A stretch of 38,181 nt of DNA from an uncultured Cellvibrionales bacterium. Its GTDB lineage: Bacteria; Pseudomonadota; Gammaproteobacteria; Pseudomonadales; Cellvibrionaceae. Shown here in pieces: positions 18,868 to 28,360 of the stretch. A program made the translations under genes and the position numbers. Below the pieces are notes generated by a model. The model did not search any database. It was not told where the DNA came from and saw only the letters and a program-made list of their open reading frames with translations. Position 1 is the stretch's first letter; every line of letters begins with the position of its first letter. The stretch lies in contig CAJWCA010000004.1 of assembly GCA_913020395.1 (NCBI GenBank), forward strand, positions 1-38,181, written 5' to 3'.

Positions 18868-18910
18868 TTGACAGTAATATACCAACATCGTAGTGTAAGC
18901 GCTTTCTCAC
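18868..18910 (+). promoter_or_regulatory. Promoter TTGACA-N17-TAGTGT overlapping second LacI-type operator GTGTAAGCGCTTTCTCAC
   Basis: TTGACA 18868-18873, 17-nt spacer, TAGTGT 18891-18896; operator core TGTAAGCGCTTTCT shares the TGTAAGCGCTT half of O1. Confidence 0.65.
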
Positions 18911-18964
18911 AGCTAAAAAGCATGAATACGCAAACGGTGGCAACCGATATTCACGACTACTAGA

Positions 18965-20341
18965 ATGACTGACACTATGACTATTTCATTGCCCACCACA
19001 TCCCCCCTCTGCTCTCCGTCTTTTGTCTACGGAGTTGCCACCTCGTCCTTTCAAATTGAAGGAGGCGCAAGTGAGCGCTTACCATCGATATGGGACACGT
19101 TTTGCGACACACCAGGTAAAGTATTAGACGGTTCCAATGGCGCTGTCGCCTGCAATCATTTTGAATTGTGGGAACAGGATCTGGATTTGATCGACTCTCT
19201 TGGCGTTGATGCCTATCGTTTTTCGATTTCATGGCCCCGTGTCGTCAATCAACAGGGGGAACTGAATCAAGCGGGCATTGACTTCTATATTGGTATTCTC
19301 GACCGCCTCAATGACAAAGGCATCAAACCCTTTGTCACGCTCTATCACTGGGACTTGCCCCAGCACCTTGAAGATAAAGGTGGCTGGCTGAACAGGCAAA
19401 CCGCCTACGACTTTCGCGACTATGTTGATGTTGTGACAAAGGCATTCGGGGAGCGTGTGCATTCCTACGCGACCCTGAACGAACCTTTCTGCTCGGCCTA
19501 CTTGGGTTACGAAGCAGGCATTCACGCGCCCGGGCTAGCCTGTAAAACCTACGGAAAAAAGGCGGCCCATCACTTGTTGTTAGCCCACGGCTTGGCGATG
19601 CAGGTGTTGCAGAAAAACAGCCCAAATACAGAGAACGGTATCGTACTCAATTTCACGCCGTGTTACCCCGAAAGCGATTCAAGCGCTGACCGGGAAGCGG
19701 CAAATATTGCAGATGCACATTTTAATGATTGGTATATTCGGCCCGTCATGACGGGAGTCTACCCAGATCTCATCGAACAATTGCCCAGCAGCGAGAAACC
19801 TGAGATTCAGCCTGGTGACATGGATATCATCAATCAGCCACTCGATTTTATGGGTGTCAATTACTACACCCGTGCCGTCTATCGCTGCGATGATGAACAC
19901 ACCTTTGTGCTGGTACCACAAGATGACGCACCAAAAACCGATATGGGCTGGGAAATTTATCCTCAGGCCTTTACCGATCTATTAGTCGATCTGCACAAGA
20001 GATACACCCTGCCTCCCATTTATATTACTGAAAACGGGATTGCAGAGGCAGATACGATGAGCCAAGGCGCTGTCAACGACAGGACCCGCACCGCCTACTA
20101 CAGCCAGCACCTCAATGCGCTGCACGCTGCCATTTTGCAGGGTGTTGATGTGGTAGGTTATTTTGCCTGGAGCCTTCTGGATAACTTTGAATGGGCCGAG
20201 GGCTACGAGAAACGGTTTGGCATTGTTCACGTAGATTACGATACTCAAAAACGAACAATCAAAGACAGCGGGCTCAGTTACAGCCATTTTATTAACCAAA
20301 GGGGGGACAGTGCGCCTATTAGCGCAAAAGAGCCATGTTAA
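18965..20341 (+). CDS. GH1 family beta-glucosidase
   Basis: FVYGVATSSFQIEGG, TLNEPFCSAYLGYEAGIHAPG (acid/base NEP), YITENG (nucleophile), GYFAWSLLDNFEWAEGYEKRFGIVHVDY. Confidence 0.95.
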   Translation: MTDTMTISLPTTSPLCSPSFVYGVATSSFQIEGGASERLPSIWDTFCDTPGKVLDGSNGAVACNHFELWEQDLDLIDSLGVDAYRFSISWPRVVNQQGELNQAGIDFYIGILDRLNDKGIKPFVTLYHWDLPQHLEDKGGWLNRQTAYDFRDYVDVVTKAFGERVHSYATLNEPFCSAYLGYEAGIHAPGLACKTYGKKAAHHLLLAHGLAMQVLQKNSPNTENGIVLNFTPCYPESDSSADREAANIADAHFNDWYIRPVMTGVYPDLIEQLPSSEKPEIQPGDMDIINQPLDFMGVNYYTRAVYRCDDEHTFVLVPQDDAPKTDMGWEIYPQAFTDLLVDLHKRYTLPPIYITENGIAEADTMSQGAVNDRTRTAYYSQHLNALHAAILQGVDVVGYFAWSLLDNFEWAEGYEKRFGIVHVDYDTQKRTIKDSGLSYSHFINQRGDSAPISAKEPC

Positions 20342-21663
20342 GCGTCCGAGAAAAAATTGCCTATGGGGTAGGAGACACGGCAAGTAACATCGTCTTTCAA
20401 TCCGTCATGTTATTTTTGTCCTTTTTTTATACGGATATCTTTGGCATTTCACCTGCGGTTGTCGGCACCTTGTTTCTGGTTGTGCGAATATTTGATGCGG
20501 TCACAGACCCCCTCATGGGCTCTATCATCGACAATACCGAGACACGCTACGGGAAATTCCGGCCCTACTTACTCTGGCTTGCCATTCCTTTTGGACTAAT
20601 TAGTGTATTGGCTTTCACCACGCCTGAGCTGTCAAACACCGGTAAAGTGATTTATGCCTTTGTTACCTACACGCTATTAATGATTGCTTATACCGCCATT
20701 AACATTCCCTATTCAGCCCTGGGCGGCGTACTCACCGCCAACCCCAAAGAAAGGGTTTCGGTACAATCTTACCGCTTTGTTTTTGGCATGCTGGGCGGGC
20801 TTCTGGTGACAGCCTTTACCCTTCCTATGGTGGACAAGCTGGGACAGGGCGACGACGCACTGGGCTATCAGCTCACCATTGCCGCTATGAGCACCCTGGG
20901 TGTGATTTTGTTTTTTCTCTGTTTCGCAGGGACTAAAGAACGCATCTCTCCGCCAAAAGATCAGGTGAATACCCTTAAGGGCAGCCTGGCCACACTCTGG
21001 AAAAATGATCAATGGCGCATACTCAGTGCTGCGGCTTTGTTTGTATTAATTGGCATGGTTATGCGGGGTACGCTAGCCATTTACTACGTGAAATATTATT
21101 TACAAAGACCCGATGACATCACTCTATTCATTACCATAGGTATGATTGGCAATATTCTCGGTTGCGCCCTGGCCCAACCGCTGTCCAAACGCTATTGCAA
21201 GGTAAAGGCTTATATCACTATTCAAGTGATCGCCGCGGCCCTTTGCATTGCCAGCTATTTTATCGGACCCTCGCAGTTTGTCCTGGCGCTCGCCATGTAT
21301 TTTATCTGGAGCCTGATTCTGCAAATGGGCACGCCGTTACTCTGGTCCAAAATGGCAGACATCGTGGACTATGGCCAATGGCTGTCGGGCACCCGCATAA
21401 CCGGCATGGTCTACTCCTCGGTCGTATTTTTTATTAAGATGGGGGTCGCGCTCGGCGGCGCATTCGCCAGCTGGCTGCTGGCCTATTATGCTTATGAAGC
21501 CAATACGGCCCTGACAGAGGAAACTCAGCAGGGAATTCTGATTTCGTTTACACTACTGCCCTCTATCGCCTTTATTTTGGTCGCCTTGATTATGCGCCGT
21601 TATACATTGAATGACGCCAGGGTTGAAGAGATCAACAGCGAATTAATGCTCTCTAATTCTTAG
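20335..21663 (+). CDS. GPH-type sugar:cation symporter (MFS)
   Basis: EKIAYGVGDTASNIVFQSVMLFLSFFYTDIFGI, RIFDAVTDPLMGSIIDNTETRYGKFRPYLLW; 12 TM pattern; overlaps the GH1 stop. Confidence 0.92.
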   Translation: MLSVREKIAYGVGDTASNIVFQSVMLFLSFFYTDIFGISPAVVGTLFLVVRIFDAVTDPLMGSIIDNTETRYGKFRPYLLWLAIPFGLISVLAFTTPELSNTGKVIYAFVTYTLLMIAYTAINIPYSALGGVLTANPKERVSVQSYRFVFGMLGGLLVTAFTLPMVDKLGQGDDALGYQLTIAAMSTLGVILFFLCFAGTKERISPPKDQVNTLKGSLATLWKNDQWRILSAAALFVLIGMVMRGTLAIYYVKYYLQRPDDITLFITIGMIGNILGCALAQPLSKRYCKVKAYITIQVIAAALCIASYFIGPSQFVLALAMYFIWSLILQMGTPLLWSKMADIVDYGQWLSGTRITGMVYSSVVFFIKMGVALGGAFASWLLAYYAYEANTALTEETQQGILISFTLLPSIAFILVALIMRRYTLNDARVEEINSELMLSNS

Positions 21664-21721
21664 GAAAGACAGGTCGAGGACACTCTCCGACGGCATGTAG
21701 GGACACTAGCACAGGTAAACA

Positions 21722-22738
21722 ATGGCTACGATATACGAAGTATCTAAACTCGCAGGCGTTTCGCTGGCAACCGTCTCACGGGTGATGAACCAGAGCCCCA
21801 ATGTCAGTGAAAAAACGCGGAAGAAAGTCAGCGCGGCCATGGCTCAGTTGGACTATCGCCCCAATTCAGTGGCCCAGTCCCTGGCCTCAAACCGATCAAA
21901 CTGTGTGGGTGTATTGGTCTCGGAGCTACACGGTCCCTTCTATGGCGCCATGATCGGTGGTATCGAAGGTGAGCTGAGAAAGGCCAATAAACATATCATT
22001 CTCACCGCGGGTCACAGTGATGAATCTCGCGAACGCGAAGGCATAGATTTTCTCATCAGTCGCAACTGCGACGCTTTGATCTTGCACGTTGAGGCCGTCT
22101 CCGATCGCTACCTGACTGAACTCAGCAAAGGCCGGATACCTATCGTTCTCATCAATCGCCTTGTGCCAGACATCGAAGACCACTGCCTTTTCCTGAATAA
22201 CGAACTGGGAGGTTACCTTGCCACTAAGGCCCTTCTGGACATGGGTCACAAAGACATCGCTTACATATCCGGCCCCCTGTGGAAATCCGACGCCAAAGAT
22301 CGATTTTCCGGACACAAGCGGGCACTGGCAGAGCATGGTTTGAGCTGTTCACCACAAACTGTTTTTGAGGGAGATTACCTCGAGAGCGGCGGTTATGAAG
22401 GCATGGAACACTTTATTAATGAAAAGCTCCCCTGCTCGGCTCTGGCCTGCGGCAATGACGAAATGGCGACGGGCGCCATGGCAAAGGCCCGGGAACACGG
22501 CCTGAACTTGCCTGCTGAACTCTCAATTATCGGCTTCGATAACGTGCTTTTCTCGTCTTACACTTATCCTAAGCTAACCACAATTAACCATCCCATCGAC
22601 GATATGGGTCACATCGCCGCTAAAGCGATTCTTAAATCTGTTTACAACATTAAACAGGATGTGATTCCCAAGGTTTTTGAACCTCGCCTAATTGCCAGGG
22701 ATTCGATCATACCTCTGGAATCAACGGATACGCTTTGA
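21722..22738 (+). CDS. LacI-family transcriptional regulator
   Basis: TIYEVSKLAGVSLATVSRVMNQSPNVSEKTRKKVSAAMAQLDYRPN; periplasmic-binding-like sensor domain. Confidence 0.95.
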   Translation: MATIYEVSKLAGVSLATVSRVMNQSPNVSEKTRKKVSAAMAQLDYRPNSVAQSLASNRSNCVGVLVSELHGPFYGAMIGGIEGELRKANKHIILTAGHSDESREREGIDFLISRNCDALILHVEAVSDRYLTELSKGRIPIVLINRLVPDIEDHCLFLNNELGGYLATKALLDMGHKDIAYISGPLWKSDAKDRFSGHKRALAEHGLSCSPQTVFEGDYLESGGYEGMEHFINEKLPCSALACGNDEMATGAMAKAREHGLNLPAELSIIGFDNVLFSSYTYPKLTTINHPIDDMGHIAAKAILKSVYNIKQDVIPKVFEPRLIARDSIIPLESTDTL

Positions 22739-23544
22739 GAAAGACTCTTGCGATTAGCTGCCTAATAGTCAGCGGTATTGGATTTGCAGACAGCGATGAG
22801 CATACACAAGGGCAGAGTACGTTTAACTGGCCCGGACAATACAAAGCCGCCGTCAGCCTCTCCTACGACGACGCACTCAACAGCCAACTAGACAATGTTA
22901 TCCCAGCATTAAATCGTTATGGTTTTAATGCTACGTTCTTTCTTACTCTCTCCTCTCCCACCCTGAAAACCAGACTCCCAGACTGGCGCGCCGCTGCACG
23001 CCAGGGACACGAGCTGGGCAATCACACGATCAATCACGGGTGTCGCGCGTCACTGCCCGGTAAAGAATGGGTGGCACCGGAAAATGACCTCGATCAGAAA
23101 AGTATCGCCGAAATTAGTCAGGAGGTGAAAAACGCCAATACGTTTTTACATGCGATTGACGGCGAGCAGATGCGCACCTTTACACCACCTTGCATCGACA
23201 TAATGGTAAAAGACGGCAACTATTTGCCCGCTGTCTCAGAGCAATTTGTGGGAATCAAGATGTTAGCGGCACCACCGGTCACTATGCAGAACTTTAAACC
23301 GCTGAACACTCCCACTTGGTTTCCGAGTGGCGTTTCTGGCGAGGCTTTAATTAACTATGTGTCGGACGCGGCAAGAAAGGGAACACTGGCAAGCATTACC
23401 TTTCACGGCGTGGGAGGAGACCACCTCCAGGTATCAAATCAAGCGCACAATGAGCTGCTGGAATATCTAGATAAACACCGAGAAACCTATTGGGTCGATA
23501 CTTTTCTCAACATCAGCCAGCACATTCAAACGCAGCAGAAGTAG
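22735..23544 (+). CDS. Secreted polysaccharide deacetylase (NodB/CE4-like) family protein
   Basis: AAVSLSYDDALNSQLDNVIPALNRYGFNATFFLT (DD), GHELGNHTINH (HxxxH), TFTPPC; TTG start in a TTGA overlap with the lacI-like stop; signal peptide. Confidence 0.85.
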   Translation: MRKTLAISCLIVSGIGFADSDEHTQGQSTFNWPGQYKAAVSLSYDDALNSQLDNVIPALNRYGFNATFFLTLSSPTLKTRLPDWRAAARQGHELGNHTINHGCRASLPGKEWVAPENDLDQKSIAEISQEVKNANTFLHAIDGEQMRTFTPPCIDIMVKDGNYLPAVSEQFVGIKMLAAPPVTMQNFKPLNTPTWFPSGVSGEALINYVSDAARKGTLASITFHGVGGDHLQVSNQAHNELLEYLDKHRETYWVDTFLNISQHIQTQQK

Positions 23545-23570
23545 GTCACGCACAACGCTGTGCGTGACCT
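23543..23570. terminator. Hairpin between convergent genes, likely bidirectional terminator
   Basis: AGGTCACGCACA-ACGC-TGTGCGTGACCT: 12-bp perfect stem, 4-nt loop, between stops at 23544 (+) and 23576 (-). Confidence 0.75.
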
Positions 23571-23575
23571 GGAAA

Positions 23576-25378
23576 TCACTTGCCTTTTACCGGCGCAACT
23601 GCAGCCTCTTTTACTGGCCCAGCTACTGTCTCAACGACAGCCCCTATAAATTCTTCCCGCACAGCCTTGGCGATGATAGTGGGCGGTAACAAACCTTGAG
23701 CCAATATGAAATTATTAAAGGCCAGGCGATCAAATTTATCCCCCAGAGCCAACTCCGTTTCAGCCCGCATTTGTAAAAGCCGAGAGTAGCCATAAAAGTA
23801 ACTGCCCGCCTGACCCGGCGCACGAATAGTATAACGATCAACCTCTTGTTTGGTCATCGCCTCTGACAACACAACTTCGTTCAATAAAAATTGCGTCGCA
23901 ACTTCGGGCGTTATTCTGCCCAAATTCAGCATCGGGTCTAACATTGCACGGGCAGCGCGCAATAAGCGATGCTGCAGGGCAATCATTTGACCTTCAAGTG
24001 GCTCGTAGGGGAGCATTTCAGCCTCGGCATAAAGTGCCCAGCCCTCCACATTAACGCTGTTAAAGGCGTAGTAGACTCGCGCCAGTGAAACACCGTTTTC
24101 AAGCATTGCAGAAAACTGCAGCTCGTGACCGGGCCGGCCTTCGTGCGCGCTCAATGTATAAGCCACGGCATCAAAATTGAAATCATCATAAACAGCGCCG
24201 GCACTCGCATTGGGATTGCCTGCTGTCAGAACAAACTGACCCATTTCTCCCTTGTTACCAATAAACGGTGGCGGCAGCATATGAGGGGCGGGCTGACTGG
24301 CAGACTCTGCCTCGGAGGCCAAACGCATAATCATGTCACGTTTTGGCAGGTCAACAATCTTATTATCTGCTATCGCTTTTTCCAGAATCTTATTAACAGA
24401 GCGGTAGTGAGACTCCAAATTGTCTACAGTGATGGGTTTTTCCTTGAGCAGACGTATAACATCGCGATAGTCGCTCACCTCACTGTCTTCGGCTGCTGCG
24501 ATCTGCAGCGCCAAAGCGTCCATCGCACCCCGGGTTTGCATAAAGCTGACTTTTGCATTCTCAATCAGACGCTCCGGGTCGATATCAATTCCCATGGTCT
24601 TAAGGCGATGGGCATAGAGTGGAGCGGGCAGAATGAACCCCTCTCGAGAGCGAGGCAGCACACTTACATTGAGCCAGTCAACATAGTCTTCCAACTGCAT
24701 TTCCAGTTGTGCCATGGGTTTTTCATACCCTGCGATACCTCTCTCTTTGAACAAGGCATTCAGGCCTTTAATGAAAGCGGGCACCCGTTCGATAGCCTGC
24801 ATCACACTTTCTCTATTTGGCCCGAGAAGTTGCTGGTCTCCCGCCTTTTGCTGAAACCTTTCCTTGGACTTCTCAGTGATGGGGGTTGAATCCGCGCCGC
24901 CTATATAACACTGAAGACGACTAAGTGCCGCTTGCTGTCGCTCGTCAGGTAATTGCGCGTCTAACAAGCGGCTTAAACCGGAAAAAATTTGGCGCGGCAC
25001 ATCTTCCCAGGGAACGAGATACTGCTCTTCCAGAGCCATACCGTCATTTGCCTGCTCAATGGCATCAATCAACAACTGAAGGTCTTGTTTGATATTTGAA
25101 TTAGTTTCTTTGCCTAAAGCTTTCGACAAAGTCGCCAAATTTTTGTTATTTGACGCCACCACTCGGGCCTCTAGATCGAGGCTTAAATCCAAGCAGCGTG
25201 CATCGAACTCTGCCATTCCCGTTGAGCTGGCAGTCTCAGGAAAAAAATCTGCATCAGAAACGAGAATTGCACGGGTATATTCATCACTTTTTTCAACCCA
25301 GTCGGATTTATTTGCCTGGGCATTAACGGCCAGAACAGAAAAACAGATGCTGGTCATGATTCGAGATATCGGTAACAT
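23576..25378 (-). CDS. DUF885 family protein (putative metallopeptidase-like)
   Basis: YTLSAHEGRPGHELQFSAMLE (HExxHE-like) motif; signal peptide; YRVSFRQ-like motifs absent but overall DUF885 layout. Confidence 0.85.
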   Translation of the reverse strand: MLPISRIMTSICFSVLAVNAQANKSDWVEKSDEYTRAILVSDADFFPETASSTGMAEFDARCLDLSLDLEARVVASNNKNLATLSKALGKETNSNIKQDLQLLIDAIEQANDGMALEEQYLVPWEDVPRQIFSGLSRLLDAQLPDERQQAALSRLQCYIGGADSTPITEKSKERFQQKAGDQQLLGPNRESVMQAIERVPAFIKGLNALFKERGIAGYEKPMAQLEMQLEDYVDWLNVSVLPRSREGFILPAPLYAHRLKTMGIDIDPERLIENAKVSFMQTRGAMDALALQIAAAEDSEVSDYRDVIRLLKEKPITVDNLESHYRSVNKILEKAIADNKIVDLPKRDMIMRLASEAESASQPAPHMLPPPFIGNKGEMGQFVLTAGNPNASAGAVYDDFNFDAVAYTLSAHEGRPGHELQFSAMLENGVSLARVYYAFNSVNVEGWALYAEAEMLPYEPLEGQMIALQHRLLRAARAMLDPMLNLGRITPEVATQFLLNEVVLSEAMTKQEVDRYTIRAPGQAGSYFYGYSRLLQMRAETELALGDKFDRLAFNNFILAQGLLPPTIIAKAVREEFIGAVVETVAGPVKEAAVAPVKGK

Positions 25379-25411
25379 TACTTTCCTCTTTTATTAGCGG
25401 GGCAAAAACCC

Positions 25412-27577
25412 TTAAAAATTTCCGGTTAAACTTAAACGCAAAATCCATGGAGAATCTCGTCGATTGGATTCTCGACCAGAGAGTGCGCCATTTCTATCGC
25501 CGTCATAAAATGACCGGCTGTTAACATAGGTAAATCCAAAGAAATCTTCCACTTCTACCTTGCCAGTCATGCCTGCAATATTCTTGTGCTCAACAAAAAG
25601 GCGGTGAGCCAAAGGCCAGAGATGATCATTGACCGAGATTTGATCCAGGCGGTAGCGCCTTTCCCCACTGTTTTCTTCAATTTCAATGCCCCACGCAATA
25701 TCTGTACTGGCAATGTCCTGACGAAAACTAACCCGGTAGTAAACGGGACGGTGACCGTTTTCCCGAAAATTCATCTCCCCTCCGGTAACCGGGTCGTCTA
25801 CACGGCTTTCGTGAAACCTCCCCAATAGGTCCAGCTTGGCGCCTTTGATACCAAACCGATCGAGGGCAACGGTTGCGCTAATATCAATACCCACTCGATC
25901 CAGTTGATCTAGATTCCCCCTGGACTCTGCGCCATCACCCAAGGGTACAAAAGAAATAAAATCTTCTATTTGTTCAACAAAAGCTGTAACAGTAAAAATA
26001 TCCGTTTCGCCGAAGCTTCTTTCATAGGCCAACTCCACGCGCCAGGTTTGATCGGGAACCAACTCAGTATTACCCCCATCATTAGTGCCCTCGTTAACGT
26101 TCTTCGAACTGGCAAAATCACTAAAACTCAACTGCCCTACTGTTTTTTCCAAACGCGTGCGAATGGTAGACTTCTCAGAAATCATTCCATTAAGCGCGAT
26201 AAAACCTTTGTAGCGCACAAACGAGTCTGAACGCTTGAGGTCCTCATTTTCCGCATCAACGGAAATCTTTGAATATTCAGAGGCCACAAGAGATTGTAAT
26301 GACCAACCTTGACGCAGGGGCCGTGAGTATTGAACGCTGATTTCCGCCCTGTCTTCGTTAACATCGACATCACTGCCGGCAACATCAAAAAATGCATAGC
26401 CTCCACCCGTGTCCTCCGCATAACGTGTCGAGGTTTTGAGCGTATTTTTTACCCCCTCAAGTGCAAATTCCAATGCATGATTTTTAGCTGGCTCGATCGT
26501 AAACAGCGTTCTTATGACGGCTTCAGTTTCCTTTGATTCGGTTTGCGATTGAAAAGAATAGTGGTCTCCGACGGTTTCAATTTCATCGAATTGGTTGTTT
26601 GGGAAATATTCCTCATAACGCCTAAGGCCTATGATCTTCCATGTGCCAACAGAAAACTTTTTCGAATAGTCCGCTCCGATTTCACGCTGATTATTCTCCT
26701 CTCTTGAGGCAAACAACACGGTTGAAGAAAGATCACCAAAAACATCCTGCCCTCCAGGGGGTTCAAAACGTTCGGAACCTTCCCGGTAGGTCGAGTTCAC
26801 ATTAGCACTAGACAGGTTTAGGTTGGCGGTCTGTCCGGCGTCACCCTGCCAGGACACGCCCAAGCCAAGCTCAAGGCCGCGCTCTGCATAGTTAGTTGTC
26901 TCGTCACGCAATTCCCAGAGAACACTCTCACCATCAAAGGCTTCTTCTACGCCCCAACTGGGGAATTCGTCGTTATAACGGTTGATACTGGCACTAAATC
27001 CCAGGCCGCTTAATTTTCCTGCCAATGAGAGTTCCGCGCCAAGATCCTTAGTGCCGTCCTCAAGCACATGTACTTTTCCTGTCCATGAGCCGCTGGCCTT
27101 GTCTGTCTCCTGATAAACAACATTCACAATGAGACCCGACTGACCCGCCAGCTCGGTGGAACCCTGCGTTAGAATTTCAATGTGTTTAATATTTTCTGCG
27201 GGTATGCGGGCCAGAAGCTCAAGAGGACCGCTGTCCTTGCTGCTCACCCGCTTTCCGTTCAATAATAAGTTTCCGGACCCCTGCCCCAACCCCCTGACGT
27301 CGTCTTGATTATTACCATTTCTGTTGCCCCCAATGAGTGTAAAGCCGGGGATCTGTCGCACCATATCACCCGCGGTTTGCGGGGCGTAACGGGAAAAGAA
27401 AGCGGGTGCATACACTACTCGACTATCCGTTGTCGTGACTAAGCTACGGGCCTCTTCGGCCCAAGCGCTATGGCTGACAATACATAAAACCGTCAGCACA
27501 GCAGACGCACTTGAGCGAAGCCCAGATAGGGCCATTGCCGCTGATGGTCTAAATGAAAATAGATTTAATAGCTTCAT
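25412..27577 (-). CDS. TonB-dependent outer-membrane receptor
   Basis: Signal peptide; plug motifs MVRQIPGFTLIGG, DVRGLGQGSGNLLLNGKRVSSKD, IPAENIKHIEIL; beta-barrel-like C-terminus ending in NF. Confidence 0.88.
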   Translation of the reverse strand: MKLLNLFSFRPSAAMALSGLRSSASAVLTVLCIVSHSAWAEEARSLVTTTDSRVVYAPAFFSRYAPQTAGDMVRQIPGFTLIGGNRNGNNQDDVRGLGQGSGNLLLNGKRVSSKDSGPLELLARIPAENIKHIEILTQGSTELAGQSGLIVNVVYQETDKASGSWTGKVHVLEDGTKDLGAELSLAGKLSGLGFSASINRYNDEFPSWGVEEAFDGESVLWELRDETTNYAERGLELGLGVSWQGDAGQTANLNLSSANVNSTYREGSERFEPPGGQDVFGDLSSTVLFASREENNQREIGADYSKKFSVGTWKIIGLRRYEEYFPNNQFDEIETVGDHYSFQSQTESKETEAVIRTLFTIEPAKNHALEFALEGVKNTLKTSTRYAEDTGGGYAFFDVAGSDVDVNEDRAEISVQYSRPLRQGWSLQSLVASEYSKISVDAENEDLKRSDSFVRYKGFIALNGMISEKSTIRTRLEKTVGQLSFSDFASSKNVNEGTNDGGNTELVPDQTWRVELAYERSFGETDIFTVTAFVEQIEDFISFVPLGDGAESRGNLDQLDRVGIDISATVALDRFGIKGAKLDLLGRFHESRVDDPVTGGEMNFRENGHRPVYYRVSFRQDIASTDIAWGIEIEENSGERRYRLDQISVNDHLWPLAHRLFVEHKNIAGMTGKVEVEDFFGFTYVNSRSFYDGDRNGALSGRESNRRDSPWILRLSLTGNF

Positions 27578-27775
27578 ATCTTAAAAATCGCTGCTCAGAA
27601 GCGGTTTATGTAATAGGCTTGCACTATAGGTAGCACAACATTCAGGGTCACCTGAAAATAGACAGGGCGAGCGCTATCATAGCCAGACCGTTTTGCACGA
27701 TGGCCAGTATAAATAGCGGGTTTAGAGAACATTGAGGGAAGCTGCGGTGGTTTTGTGCTCGCTCTACTTAATCAG

Positions 27776-28273
27776 CTAGAGCGTTAATTCCATCTTATAA
27801 TCGTCCATTACATACCCAGAACCAATATCGGCAACCACCTCTCCTGTCGTCACAAAACCCAGTCGAGTATAGGCGGCAATTGAACCCGCGTTGTCTTTGT
27901 TAACGGTAAGGGAGATTCGGCTTAGCTGTCTCTCTTTGGCCATGTCCATAATGGCTTTCATAGCCGCCCGGCCAACCCCACTTCCCCGCTCGCTGTCTAA
28001 CACATAGAGCTTGCTTAGAAAAAGTGTAGACTCAGACGGCTGAACGGCGAAATAGCCCAGCCCCCTGTCACCCTCCATCATTAGGTAATAAATATAATTG
28101 CGCTCTGTTATTTCTTGGGTAATGGCTGATTTGGAGTGAAAGGTGTCCAGCATATACTCCACTTGTTGCTCACCAATGATGCCAGTGTAGTGCTCGCGCC
28201 AGATTCTCTGAGCCAGCCCCTGCACACGCTCAATATCATTGCTTTCTGTGACAGGATGAAATTTGAGTTCCAC
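27776..28273 (-). CDS. GNAT-family N-acetyltransferase
   Basis: LYVLDSERGSGVGRAAMKAIMDMA...ISLTVNKDNAGSIAAYTRLGFVTTGE. Confidence 0.9.
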   Translation of the reverse strand: MELKFHPVTESNDIERVQGLAQRIWREHYTGIIGEQQVEYMLDTFHSKSAITQEITERNYIYYLMMEGDRGLGYFAVQPSESTLFLSKLYVLDSERGSGVGRAAMKAIMDMAKERQLSRISLTVNKDNAGSIAAYTRLGFVTTGEVVADIGSGYVMDDYKMELTL

Positions 28274-28360
28274 AGCGCTGTTTGCCCCTCATTAATACAC
28301 GTTTAGTCGAAATCGCCACTACGCTAATCGATTCCGGATTATGTTTCAATGAGTGCAGTG

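Noticed and set aside
24125-24889. 254-aa plus-strand ORF
   Set aside because: Entirely antisense to the well-supported DUF885 gene, no recognisable domain; a shadow ORF.
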